64,000 nucleotides of DNA from Permianibacter aggregans (lineage in GTDB: Bacteria; Pseudomonadota; Gammaproteobacteria; Enterobacterales; Permianibacteraceae), in contig NZ_CP037953.1 of assembly GCF_009756665.1 (NCBI RefSeq), positions 4,092,001-4,156,000 on the forward strand, given 5' to 3'. The translations under genes were made by a program, and so were the position numbers. Positions 17,759 through 25,806 of this stretch are shown piece by piece. Every line of letters begins with the position of its first letter. Positions within the stretch are counted from its first letter, which is position 1. The notes beneath the pieces were generated by a model. That model worked only from the letters and a program-made list of their open reading frames with translations, did no database searches and was not told the DNA's origin.

Positions 17759-18440
17759 TGAGTCGCCCCAGCGATAGCTGGCAACAGTAAATCCACGCCA
17801 GGAATCCCTTCCGATGTAGCGCTACTATCGCTTGGTCATTCAAGTTGGCCAGCGCTTTTTCATTGATGGTGTGAAAGCCCGACAAGCGATGATGCCGGTT
17901 CTTACCGAGCTCGATATCGAGCACTATCGGCTCCAGTAAATCATGCTGCTTCAGCGCATCGGTAAAGGCTTTACTGTCCGGCTGGCTGAAATGGATGGCT
18001 TTCAGCACCGAGGCAATTTGCTCAATAAATTCGCTGTTACCGCCGTGGGGGAGGAAAATGGCTTGGCCTTCCGTTTCACTGACGCGGGGGCTATCAAGGT
18101 CGATGTGAATGACCAATTGTGATTCACCATCTTTTGTCGATGATTGCTGACCGATCAGAAACGGATCACGCTGCATCAGTAGCGGAATATAACTGGCTTG
18201 CCATTGCTCATTGGCCAAGAACAAATTCTCGTTCTGCTCCAGACCAAACAGTGCCACCGGATGAACCTCAGCGGTTTCTGCATTGCGATGAAAGACGATT
18301 GGGTATTCTTCCTGTAGCGCCTGAAACTCAACCGGATAAACCACACAGCACATGACATTGTCGCCGAATGCCGCCGAGCGGCTTGTGTTAATGCGTAATG
18401 CCTTGTGGTCAATATTATTTAGTAATACGTGACGACTCAT
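17727..18440 (-). CDS. SapC family protein
   Basis: A 237-residue protein of the SapC family, with the typical YPVEFQALQEEYPIVF and FLANEQWQASYIP segments. The family name comes from an S-layer-associated gene in Campylobacter, but the biochemical role is not established. It is found very often beside TonB receptors and halogenase-like genes in polysaccharide-using proteobacteria. Its start overlaps the stop of halogenase 2 by four bases, showing translational coupling. Confidence 0.88.
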   Translation of the reverse strand: MSRHVLLNNIDHKALRINTSRSAAFGDNVMCCVVYPVEFQALQEEYPIVFHRNAETAEVHPVALFGLEQNENLFLANEQWQASYIPLLMQRDPFLIGQQSSTKDGESQLVIHIDLDSPRVSETEGQAIFLPHGGNSEFIEQIASVLKAIHFSQPDSKAFTDALKQHDLLEPIVLDIELGKNRHHRLSGFHTINEKALANLNDQAIVALHRKGFLAWIYCCQLSLGRLNALVRRKQQQ

Positions 18441-20002
18441 GTGATGCCTTGTAAACGTTGGGGGTCGGTTGCGTGATGATGGATATGTGCCAACAGTTCA
18501 CGGTTGCTGGGCAGATACTGCAGTTGCTTTTGGCCAAGTTCAAGGGTTTGTTTCAAGTATTGCTCGGCCAGTGAGCGTTGCATCGTTTGGTTTGGCACCG
18601 GCGTATTGGCGTGAACGCCCATGCCATACAAAATGTACTGGTAACTTGCTGCGGGGAACACTTCCTCTGCATGAGGAAAGTCGAAACGGGAAGGGGTGTT
18701 GTGTTGCCAAAGCAGCAGGTTTTCGCGTAAAGCTTCTGGAATTGAATCTGGCATCTGGTGTGCCAGCCAGTAGTCATGGTCGCGGCGTTGGCTGGCCACA
18801 TAATGCAGCTTTAAAAATTCAGTAATTCGCTGCCATCGATATTGGAATACTTCATTGAAACGTTTGGCAACGATGTTCATCTGTTCGCGAGTGCGTGGCA
18901 GTTGTTGGCTCAGGTAGCTTGCCGACAATTCAATCAGTACCAGCGCCGATGCTTCCAAGGGTTCGATAAAGCCTGCTGAGGTGCCGATGGCAATACAGTT
19001 TCTATGCCAGAACTTTGTGCGGTAACCGGGGTTAAAACTGATCTTGCGCGGGGTAATGGATTCAGGGTCGCTGCCAGCGAAATGTTTACGGATATAGTCT
19101 TGCAGGCCTGCAGCCGCTTGTTCGTCGCTCAAGTGTTCACTGGCATATACGTAGCCCAAGCCACGACGTGTCGGTAACGCGATATCCCAGATCCAGCCAG
19201 CAGCTTGAGCAGTGGAAATGGTTGCCGATGCCAGCGACGAATTTTCCGTGTCATGAGTTTGCTGCCAAACCATCGCGGAATCGTTGAACAGTACATGGCG
19301 CAAATCGTGAAATGGAATGTGATAGTGCTGATGAATCAGCTGCGCCTGAAATCCGGAGCAATCAATGAACAAGTCGCCAATTATCGGCTCGCCAAGGGTT
19401 TGCAGCGCGGTGATATGCTCCTGTTCATCAACGGTGACACCCGTGACATGGGCGTAGTGGTGATGCACGCCGAGCTTTTCCGTGCAATGCCGCCGCAGGA
19501 AATCCGCGAACTTCACTGCATCGAGGTGATAACCGTAATTGACGACGCCGGCGAACTCAGGCGTTTGGGGTTGCTTGGGTGCTCGAAATTGCTGGCACAG
19601 CAAGGGTTGGGTGCTGACCGCTTCGGCAAACGATAGCTTGTCCGCGAGCATCGGCCAGTAGCGCGTCGGGAGCCCGTCGAAATGCCCTTGCGGTAAAGAA
19701 AAGGGATGAAAATAGCAATCCTTGTCGTCGCCGTTTACCCAGGATTGAAACTGTGTTCCCTGTTTGAAAGAGGCGTCGCACTCGCGGATAAAAGCCGTTT
19801 CTGACACGCCCATTTTTCGCAGCGTATCGCGCATCGTCGGCCACGTGCCTTCACCAACGCCGAGAATCTTGACGTCTGGCGACTCAACAAGCGTGATTCG
19901 AATAGCTGGATTGAGTTGGTGCTGCGCGGCCAGAATGCCTGCCGTCAACCAACCGGCCGCGCCGCCACCGAGGATGATGATCTGTTGGATTTCGCCTTGC
20001 AT
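18437..20002 (-). CDS. tryptophan-halogenase-family flavoprotein 2
   Basis: A 521-residue FAD protein of the same family as halogenase 1 but only distantly similar. It has GGGAAGW near residue 12 and Lys80 in SFKQG. The WxWxIP motif is changed to WIWDIALP, and the downstream Glu lies in PLEASA rather than PLESTS. These changes are typical of the TonB-associated subgroup, so halogenation should not be assumed. The frame is open to 20167 with an earlier ATG, but that start falls in a repeat element; the ATG at 20002 has GGAG at good spacing and directly precedes the FAD fold. First gene of the four-gene cassette. Confidence 0.88.
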   Translation of the reverse strand: MQGEIQQIIILGGGAAGWLTAGILAAQHQLNPAIRITLVESPDVKILGVGEGTWPTMRDTLRKMGVSETAFIRECDASFKQGTQFQSWVNGDDKDCYFHPFSLPQGHFDGLPTRYWPMLADKLSFAEAVSTQPLLCQQFRAPKQPQTPEFAGVVNYGYHLDAVKFADFLRRHCTEKLGVHHHYAHVTGVTVDEQEHITALQTLGEPIIGDLFIDCSGFQAQLIHQHYHIPFHDLRHVLFNDSAMVWQQTHDTENSSLASATISTAQAAGWIWDIALPTRRGLGYVYASEHLSDEQAAAGLQDYIRKHFAGSDPESITPRKISFNPGYRTKFWHRNCIAIGTSAGFIEPLEASALVLIELSASYLSQQLPRTREQMNIVAKRFNEVFQYRWQRITEFLKLHYVASQRRDHDYWLAHQMPDSIPEALRENLLLWQHNTPSRFDFPHAEEVFPAASYQYILYGMGVHANTPVPNQTMQRSLAEQYLKQTLELGQKQLQYLPSNRELLAHIHHHATDPQRLQGIT

Positions 20003-20100
20003 ATCGGCTCCAGTTGCTCTTGGCGCACTATGACATAGAAGTGCTGAAATATACGACTGCCAATGAATGCTGCAAGCCTGTTTGTGAATCGGAGCAAAGA

Positions 20101-20248
20101 TTAGAAGCCATCTCAAAAATGTCTGGAGCTCGACGATCTGCGCGAATGCGGTGCTCGGCATCCTCATTTACTACCTGTAAACTGCGGTTCCTGTGCTCCT
20201 ATTCACGCACCTCGCCATCGCCCAGACTATTTTTGAGATGGCTTCTAA
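20101..20248. repeat. MITE-like inverted-repeat element, copy 1 (148 bp)
   Basis: The ends are near-perfect inverted repeats of about 26 bases (TTAGAAGCCATCTCAAAAAT then GTCTGG), differing by one inserted base. The interior shares long stretches with copy 2 at 24228-24497 (GAGCTCG.GATCTGCGCGAA and CTCATTTACTAC.TGTAAACTGCGGTTCCT). No transposase is encoded, so it looks like a non-autonomous mobile or palindromic repeat. It lies in the gap between halogenase 2 and the TonB receptor terminator. Confidence 0.8.
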
Positions 20249-20283
20249 AAAACACCGACGTATCAAAAACGATGCGTCGGTGT
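20247..20283 (-). terminator. rho-independent terminator of the TonB receptor gene
   Basis: On the minus strand ACACCGACG and CGTCGGTGT form a perfect nine-pair stem, followed by TTTTTT. It begins 13 bases after the receptor stop codon and directly abuts repeat element copy 1. Confidence 0.85.
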
Positions 20284-20295
20284 CTGCCAGCGCCC

Positions 20296-23259
20296 TCAGA
20301 AGTTGTAGCGTAAACCAATGTTGTAACGTGGAGCCTGCTCAATAATGGCGACCACCATGTTTTCGTGACGGCCGTGCAAGCGTCGATACTCATTGGTGAC
20401 GTTGATGCCTTCGACGAAGAACGTCAGATTATCGGTATAGGCGTAGCTGGCGTTGATGTCCCATTGACCATAAGCCTCTACGTATACCGGGTTGCGTTCG
20501 CCGTTGCCGTCAAAGGTGGCGGTCAGGAATTCATCACGCCAGTTGTAAGCAACACGTACTTGAAGGCCATCTTGATCATAGAAACCAACAATATTGAAGG
20601 TGTCGCTGAGTCCAAAGAGCGCGAACTGGTTTTCGGCGTCAGGGCCTTTGTTGGTGTTGTAGTCATCGTAGCCAATGTCGCCATCAACAATGGTGTAGTT
20701 GACGATGGTGCCGAAACCGCTATCACCGAAAATATGTTGAACGGCAAACTCAAAGCCATCCACTTCCGCATTCTTTTCGTTGACCGGTTGAATAATCGTG
20801 AACACCGCTGCAGCATCTTCGCCGGCGATACCAACGATGTTGCCGTTACTGTCCACCCAACCTTGGTCGACGAAGTATTGGCGAACGGCGGCGTTATCCG
20901 TACCAACTGCGGCAACCGCTTGTTGGTAGCGCGGCCCTTGTGCAGGGTGGGGCAGGTTGAATGTTGTTTCCTGGAACGAATCGGAGCCAATGAAGTTGTC
21001 CACTTTCTTCAGGAAGTAGCCCGCTGCAACATAGCTTCCTTCACCGTAATACCATTCGGCAGAGAAATCGTAGTTACGTGACTCAAATGGCAACAAGTTG
21101 GGATTGCCGCTGTTACCGGTGCCGCCAGTGATACGCAGCAACGGGTTAATGGTTTGCCCGCCCTGAATATCGGAATAACTTGGACGGGTGATGGTTTCAC
21201 TGTACGAAGTGCGCAGAATAACATCGTCTACCACTTCGATATTGAAATCGAGGCTGGGTAGAACGTGATCATATTCGCCTTTCAGATTGGTGAATCCTTC
21301 GCCGGAACTTTGTGCGACGAATTCATTGTCACCGGCCCAGACAATATGATCATAAATGGGCACAAGCGCCGAGGAGTCGACCTCTGTTTCCTCGTAACGA
21401 ACACCAAGTGACAAATTCCAGCGCATGTCACCCCAGTATTCGGTCAGGTTGGCTTGCAGATAGATGGCATTCTGCGTTTCGGTGGTATTGCGATCGGTGC
21501 TGTAACGCGGATCCGGGCACAAGAACGTATCGCAAGGTCCAAGATCATCGCCATTGGCTGCAGCAATCGCCGAAATCGCATCCATCAAATCCTGCATGCT
21601 GACAACGGCGTAATAGGGCTCCATGTTGGCGCTGCCGCTACCAGGCAAGTCGAAGTCCACGGCACGTAACGAGAAAATGCTGTCAGCGTAATCGGCTGGT
21701 GTGCCGTAACCTCCCCAGGTGTCACGTTGAGCATTGGAGAATGCAGAGCGGTTTTTGACGTCAATAGTGGTCAAACCGAAATCAATGCTCTTGACGACGC
21801 CCTCATCAAAAACAAAACTGCCATGCAATTGCGCCTGCTGAATATCCGAGCGCATGTAGCTGTTTCTAAAACTAGTGCCCGAGGTCATCATTCGAGCAGG
21901 ATCAAGGCCATTTACGCCATCGGCATAGGTGATGTCCATGATCGGAAAATCATTGCGATAATCAACGGTCGTGCTGACGCGGTCAAATTGCACCGCAGAA
22001 ACCACGTTGTTGCTACCCCAGGGGCTGTCGGGGCCTGATTCGGCGCTGGAGTCATGGTAATCGAGAGTGAACGACAGCTTGTCCGTGGCTTGCCATTGCA
22101 GATTGAAACCAACGGATTCGTTTTCGTTTTTCGTTGCCCAGTCGCCAGCGCCCAGGCCGACATCACAACAGGAATTATCGGAATAGACGATTGGGCCAAC
22201 TACCGAGCCCACCGTGTTCGATCCTTGTGTCCACTCGCTGAAATTGTGCACGCCGTTGAACCAGGCGGAGAGATCGTTGCGTTGTTGTGCAACTTCCAGT
22301 TCCGAGTAGGTGTAATCCAGAGTGCCGGTCAAGGTTTCAATTGGCCTGAATTGCAAGGTCAGCTGGCCGTTGGTGCGCGTGCGCTGAATTTCATTGAAGC
22401 TATAAAGAATATTTCGCGGTACCGCATAAACATCGTTTTCCTGCGGACGATTGACTACGGTATCGTCATCCGGAAGCGAGCCCCAGTCACCATCAAAGCC
22501 TTTGATGGTGTACCAACCGCTGGAAGTTTCGGCGCTTTTGTAGCCACTGTCGCGTTCTTGCACACTGGCAGTAATGGCGATACCGAACTTGTCATCGGCA
22601 AACGTGTTGCTGTAAATGCCCGAAACTTCCGGAGTCAGCGAAGAGCCGGTTTCGGTCGATAAATCATGCACCCCCTTGACGCCGACACTGGCGTGCTGGC
22701 CAGGGTTATTGAGCGGGCGAGTGGTCAGAATATTGATTGTTGAACCGATGCCGCCGGTAGGCAATTTCGCCATACTGGTTTTATACACTTCGACACCCGC
22801 GACTGCTTCGGAGGCCAGGTTGGCGAAATCGAAAGAGCGGGACGACGAGGCGGTCGTGGCCTCGAGCGAGGAGGCCGGCATTTGCCGACCATTCAGCGTT
22901 ACCACGTTGTAGTCGGGGCCAAAACCGCGGACGGTAACGCGGCTTCCTTCGCCGTTCTGGCGGTCAATGGAAACGCCCGTGATCCGTTGCAGCGATTCGG
23001 CGAGGTTGGTGTCCGGGAATTTACCAATGTCTTCGGACGTGATCGCATCAACAATACCTTGCGCGTTGCGTTTGATGTCGCGCGACTGGATCAAGCTGCC
23101 GCGAATGCCGCGTACCTCAACCACTTCCGCTTCTTCGCGGCCATCGTTGTTTGCCGTATTTTCTGTTTCTTCTTGCGCATAAACGCTGCTGGCCGCAGCA
23201 CTCAAAATCAAGGTCAAGCTGGTCGCGATCTGCGTGCGCTTGAACGACTGTCGATTCAT
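20296..23259 (-). CDS. TonB-dependent receptor (carbohydrate type)
   Basis: A 987-residue outer-membrane receptor. A start 21 bases upstream was rejected because the ATG at 23259 follows GGAGGGAAACAA and opens a clean signal peptide (cleavage after VYAQ). A TonB-box-like EVVEVRGIRGS is followed by the plug domain (IVDAITSEDIGKFPDTNLAESLQRITGVSIDR), then a long 22-strand barrel ending in RYNF. It belongs to the large Xanthomonas/Caulobacter-type receptor group used for oligosaccharide uptake. With a LacI-type operator just upstream and glucanases nearby, its cargo is probably beta-1,3-gluco-oligosaccharides. Confidence 0.93.
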   Translation of the reverse strand: MNRQSFKRTQIATSLTLILSAAASSVYAQEETENTANNDGREEAEVVEVRGIRGSLIQSRDIKRNAQGIVDAITSEDIGKFPDTNLAESLQRITGVSIDRQNGEGSRVTVRGFGPDYNVVTLNGRQMPASSLEATTASSSRSFDFANLASEAVAGVEVYKTSMAKLPTGGIGSTINILTTRPLNNPGQHASVGVKGVHDLSTETGSSLTPEVSGIYSNTFADDKFGIAITASVQERDSGYKSAETSSGWYTIKGFDGDWGSLPDDDTVVNRPQENDVYAVPRNILYSFNEIQRTRTNGQLTLQFRPIETLTGTLDYTYSELEVAQQRNDLSAWFNGVHNFSEWTQGSNTVGSVVGPIVYSDNSCCDVGLGAGDWATKNENESVGFNLQWQATDKLSFTLDYHDSSAESGPDSPWGSNNVVSAVQFDRVSTTVDYRNDFPIMDITYADGVNGLDPARMMTSGTSFRNSYMRSDIQQAQLHGSFVFDEGVVKSIDFGLTTIDVKNRSAFSNAQRDTWGGYGTPADYADSIFSLRAVDFDLPGSGSANMEPYYAVVSMQDLMDAISAIAAANGDDLGPCDTFLCPDPRYSTDRNTTETQNAIYLQANLTEYWGDMRWNLSLGVRYEETEVDSSALVPIYDHIVWAGDNEFVAQSSGEGFTNLKGEYDHVLPSLDFNIEVVDDVILRTSYSETITRPSYSDIQGGQTINPLLRITGGTGNSGNPNLLPFESRNYDFSAEWYYGEGSYVAAGYFLKKVDNFIGSDSFQETTFNLPHPAQGPRYQQAVAAVGTDNAAVRQYFVDQGWVDSNGNIVGIAGEDAAAVFTIIQPVNEKNAEVDGFEFAVQHIFGDSGFGTIVNYTIVDGDIGYDDYNTNKGPDAENQFALFGLSDTFNIVGFYDQDGLQVRVAYNWRDEFLTATFDGNGERNPVYVEAYGQWDINASYAYTDNLTFFVEGINVTNEYRRLHGRHENMVVAIIEQAPRYNIGLRYNF

Positions 23260-23309
23260 TTGTTTCCCTCCGCCCCACATAATGGATTCTGTTCGCGCTC
23301 ACAGACAAA

Positions 23310-23323
23310 TGAAAGCGCTTACA
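23310..23323. promoter_or_regulatory. LacI-family operator upstream of the TonB receptor
   Basis: TGAAAGCGCTTACA is the exact reverse complement of the operators at 7594 and 14909. It lies about 50-65 bases upstream of the receptor start, in an AT-rich stretch suitable for a promoter, so repression by occlusion is likely. Confidence 0.8.
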
Positions 23324-23556
23324 TTATTTAAGCTAATCCATTGCCAGATGCATTGCAAGCAGTTTTTCCCGGCGTTTTTGCTGCGGTGCGGAAGGTTCAG
23401 GGATGCTGCAAAGCAGCAGAACGCAAACCAATGAATTATGGTGAGTTTTTAAAAGCCATTGAAATGGAAATAGCGTTTGCGTGTAGACAGAGAGTGCCGA
23501 TAGGCAGCAGCAATGGCGTACAAAACTGAGCACCCATCGCTTGGATGCATGAATAG

Positions 23557-23585
23557 AAGGCGAGGAATCAGGGCTTCCTCGCCTT
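23557..23585 (-). terminator. hairpin at the 3' end of the DUF3365-type gene
   Basis: AAGGCGAGGAA and TTCCTCGCCTT form a perfect eleven-pair stem 16 bases after the stop codon. The T-run on the minus strand is weak (CTTCTATT), so termination is likely but not certain. Confidence 0.6.
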
Positions 23586-23600
23586 TATCGCGACTTGGTG

Positions 23601-24167
23601 CTATTTCGCTTGCTCAACACGAATCACCACGGCGCCCATTACATCGCCTTTTTTGAAGTCGGTCCGTGGGCTGTCTTTGTGCTCGTTGTGACATTGAACA
23701 CAAGCATCGGCGATCGCGACATCGGCATACACGGCCGTAAAGTATTTTTTATCGCCGAGCATTTCTTCGGTATAGAACGGTTTCTTCGGGTTCTCCACGA
23801 CGGCTTTCATGCCTTGCTTCTCCGCTTCGGTGCGCGCCGCATTTTTCTTATTGATCGCCCATTCGGAAATCAACGCGTAGGAAAAGCCGGGGTTTTTCTC
23901 ATTGACGAGCTCCGCACCCATCCGAAACATCTGAGCGGGTAGGGCCAAGGCTTTTTCTTCCTGCCAGTGCTCGCTGGCCTTGATGTTTTTTTCTTCCAGC
24001 GTCAGTCGATTGACGATTTTTTGCGTGTAGATCGTGCGGTCGGCTTCCAGCACCGTATGAATGGCGTCAGTAAAGCGTTGCGGCTCGATGCCGGAAGGCT
24101 TGCTGGCCTGTTCCGAACAGCCGAGCAGAGCGGCCACGCCTATCGAAATGATCAATGGTTTTTTCAT
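23601..24167 (-). CDS. DUF3365-type heme-binding lipoprotein
   Basis: A 188-residue lipoprotein. The ATG at 24167 follows GGGAG and gives a signal with lipobox ALLGC, so a start 15 bases upstream is not preferred. The middle resembles the DUF3365 (Tll0287-like) sensor fold, with the phrase NPGFSYALISEWAINKKNAA. Near the C-terminus it carries one c-type heme motif, CVQCHN. Such proteins are periplasmic redox or heme sensors/carriers. It lies downstream of the 11-heme cytochrome gene in the same direction, separated by repeat element copy 2, and may belong to the same electron-transfer system. Confidence 0.8.
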   Translation of the reverse strand: MKKPLIISIGVAALLGCSEQASKPSGIEPQRFTDAIHTVLEADRTIYTQKIVNRLTLEEKNIKASEHWQEEKALALPAQMFRMGAELVNEKNPGFSYALISEWAINKKNAARTEAEKQGMKAVVENPKKPFYTEEMLGDKKYFTAVYADVAIADACVQCHNEHKDSPRTDFKKGDVMGAVVIRVEQAK

Positions 24168-24227
24168 GATGCTCTCCCACAAGTTGTTGAGTGAATCAAC
24201 GCACTATCCTTTAGTGCGAAGGTCGTT

Positions 24228-24497
24228 AGAGACTATCTCAAAAATGCCTGGAGCTCGGTGATCTGCGCGAACGCCGTGCTCGGAAAAATCCGCCAGGAGC
24301 GGATTTTCGTGAAACCCGAAGGGGACTTCACACGGAGGTGAAGTCCAAAAATCCGCCAGGAGCGGATTTTCGTGAAACCCGGAGGGTGAACCACATGGAT
24401 GTGGTGAGCAATCCTCATTTACTACTTGTAAACTGCGGTTCCTCCGCTCCTATTCGCGCACCTCGCCTTCGCCCAGACTATTTTTGAGATAGCCTCT
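24228..24497. repeat. MITE-like inverted-repeat element, copy 2 (270 bp) with internal hairpin repeats
   Basis: The ends are inverted repeats AGAG(A/G)CTATCTCAAAAAT, matching copy 1 at 20101-20248. Compared with copy 1, about 125 bases are inserted in the interior. The insert holds two direct copies (from 24284 and 24347, 63-base period) of a unit containing the hairpin AATCCGC-CAGGA-GCGGATT, plus two further small hairpins. The element ends three bases from the 11-heme cytochrome stop codon and has no coding capacity. Confidence 0.8.
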
Positions 24498-24499
24498 AC

Positions 24500-25801
24500 C
24501 TAATCCGGCCTTGATGATGCGGATACTTCGTTTTGTCTCGCTCGAACGAAATCCATGCTTGAATGTGAGGCGTTGATGGCTTTGCTGAAGTTGCTATCGA
24601 TCTGATCCGGATCAGCCAGCGCAGTCAATGCAAACTCAACGCCATGACAATTCATACAAACCATTTTCACCATTTTGTCGTTGGGGCGAAGGTTGGCACT
24701 ATTGTTGTGTTCGACGCTAATCTTGCCTGTTGCTTTATCAACCAAGCGGGGCATATGGCAGGTGGCACAGCTGGCGCCATGGTCAGGGTTTTGCTGCCAT
24801 AGTTCCGCATGTTTCGATGCGCGCCACTGCTTGCTATGTTTGTCATTGTGGCAACCTAAACACGCGTCAGCTTCAGCCTTGCGCGTGTTGTAATCATGTG
24901 CCTGATGGCAACTATGACAATTCAGGACTTTATCACTTGCATCCTGATGCATCGGCAACTTCGCCATGCTGACTTCAAGCGGCGGCAACCCCACTGCCAC
25001 GCGCATTCCGTGATGCCCTTGTTGAAAGCTTTCCACTTGCCCTTCATGACAGCCCTGACAGGTTTCGATGCTAACTTGCCAGTTATCGTTATCGCGATGG
25101 CAGTCGGCGCAGTTGGCATGACCCAAGGCATGGGCAGACTTTTGCCACTGCTGATGCGCGGCGTTCATTGCCGCCGGTAAAGGCTCAGTTGCGGTCGGCA
25201 TTCGATCGGCACGCAGCAGTGGTTTATGGTCAATTACTCGTGCAATTCGTGTCGTGGTTGCTAACTGTGCCGGTTCGTTCAGATGCGCGACCAGAAAATT
25301 TTCATACAGCGTTGAAGCATCATGGTAGTTGTGGCAACCGGCATTGGTGCAGGTATCGGCGGCCAGATTTCTGTGGCTTTCGCGTTCGGAAAATACTTCC
25401 TGGTGACAGGCGACGCAGTAATCGACTGGTTGTGTCACGCTCATTTTTCGGGTGAATTCCGGTTGATGTTCCTGATGGCAGTTAAGGCATTTGGTTGCAT
25501 CCAAAATTGCCAGTTCGGCCGCATTGCGGGGGTCAGAAAATTTTTTCTGACCGTGGGCATCATCCATGGCTTTCAGCTCGCTGGCGTGGCAATTCTTGCA
25601 TTCCTGCTCGATGCCGGCATTCCCTGCAAAGCTGTCGCCGTGGCAGCTATGGCAAGTCAGCTCAATCTGGTGATGCGCGTAGCTAAGTGGTCCAGGTTGC
25701 AGCAGACGTTTATCTTCACCGGTAAACCACTGCCAGCCAAAAATGGCAATCAAAGTACTTACTACCACAAAGGCAAATAGTGTCAGAGATTTTGTTTTCA
25801 T
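24500..25801 (-). CDS. undecaheme (11-heme) cytochrome c, membrane-anchored
   Basis: A 433-residue multiheme cytochrome. An N-terminal hydrophobic segment (residues 5-24) is a signal anchor, placing it in the periplasm. I count ten CxxCH motifs and one CX4CH (CTNAGCH), making eleven potential heme sites, with many extra His for bis-His ligation. The family resembles the cytochrome c3/NapC-NrfB-like multiheme carriers. It lies 5 bases downstream of the FAD/[2Fe-2S]/membrane protein gene, so it is probably the direct electron acceptor from that membrane reductase. The terminal acceptor is not evident. Confidence 0.88.
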   Translation of the reverse strand: MKTKSLTLFAFVVVSTLIAIFGWQWFTGEDKRLLQPGPLSYAHHQIELTCHSCHGDSFAGNAGIEQECKNCHASELKAMDDAHGQKKFSDPRNAAELAILDATKCLNCHQEHQPEFTRKMSVTQPVDYCVACHQEVFSERESHRNLAADTCTNAGCHNYHDASTLYENFLVAHLNEPAQLATTTRIARVIDHKPLLRADRMPTATEPLPAAMNAAHQQWQKSAHALGHANCADCHRDNDNWQVSIETCQGCHEGQVESFQQGHHGMRVAVGLPPLEVSMAKLPMHQDASDKVLNCHSCHQAHDYNTRKAEADACLGCHNDKHSKQWRASKHAELWQQNPDHGASCATCHMPRLVDKATGKISVEHNNSANLRPNDKMVKMVCMNCHGVEFALTALADPDQIDSNFSKAINASHSSMDFVRARQNEVSASSRPD

Positions 25802-25806
25802 TAAAA

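Noticed and set aside
20003-20167. N-terminal extension of halogenase 2 to the ATG at 20167
   Set aside because: The extension is translated from the MITE-like repeat and unrelated upstream bases; the ATG at 20002 has a proper binding site and directly precedes the FAD motif.
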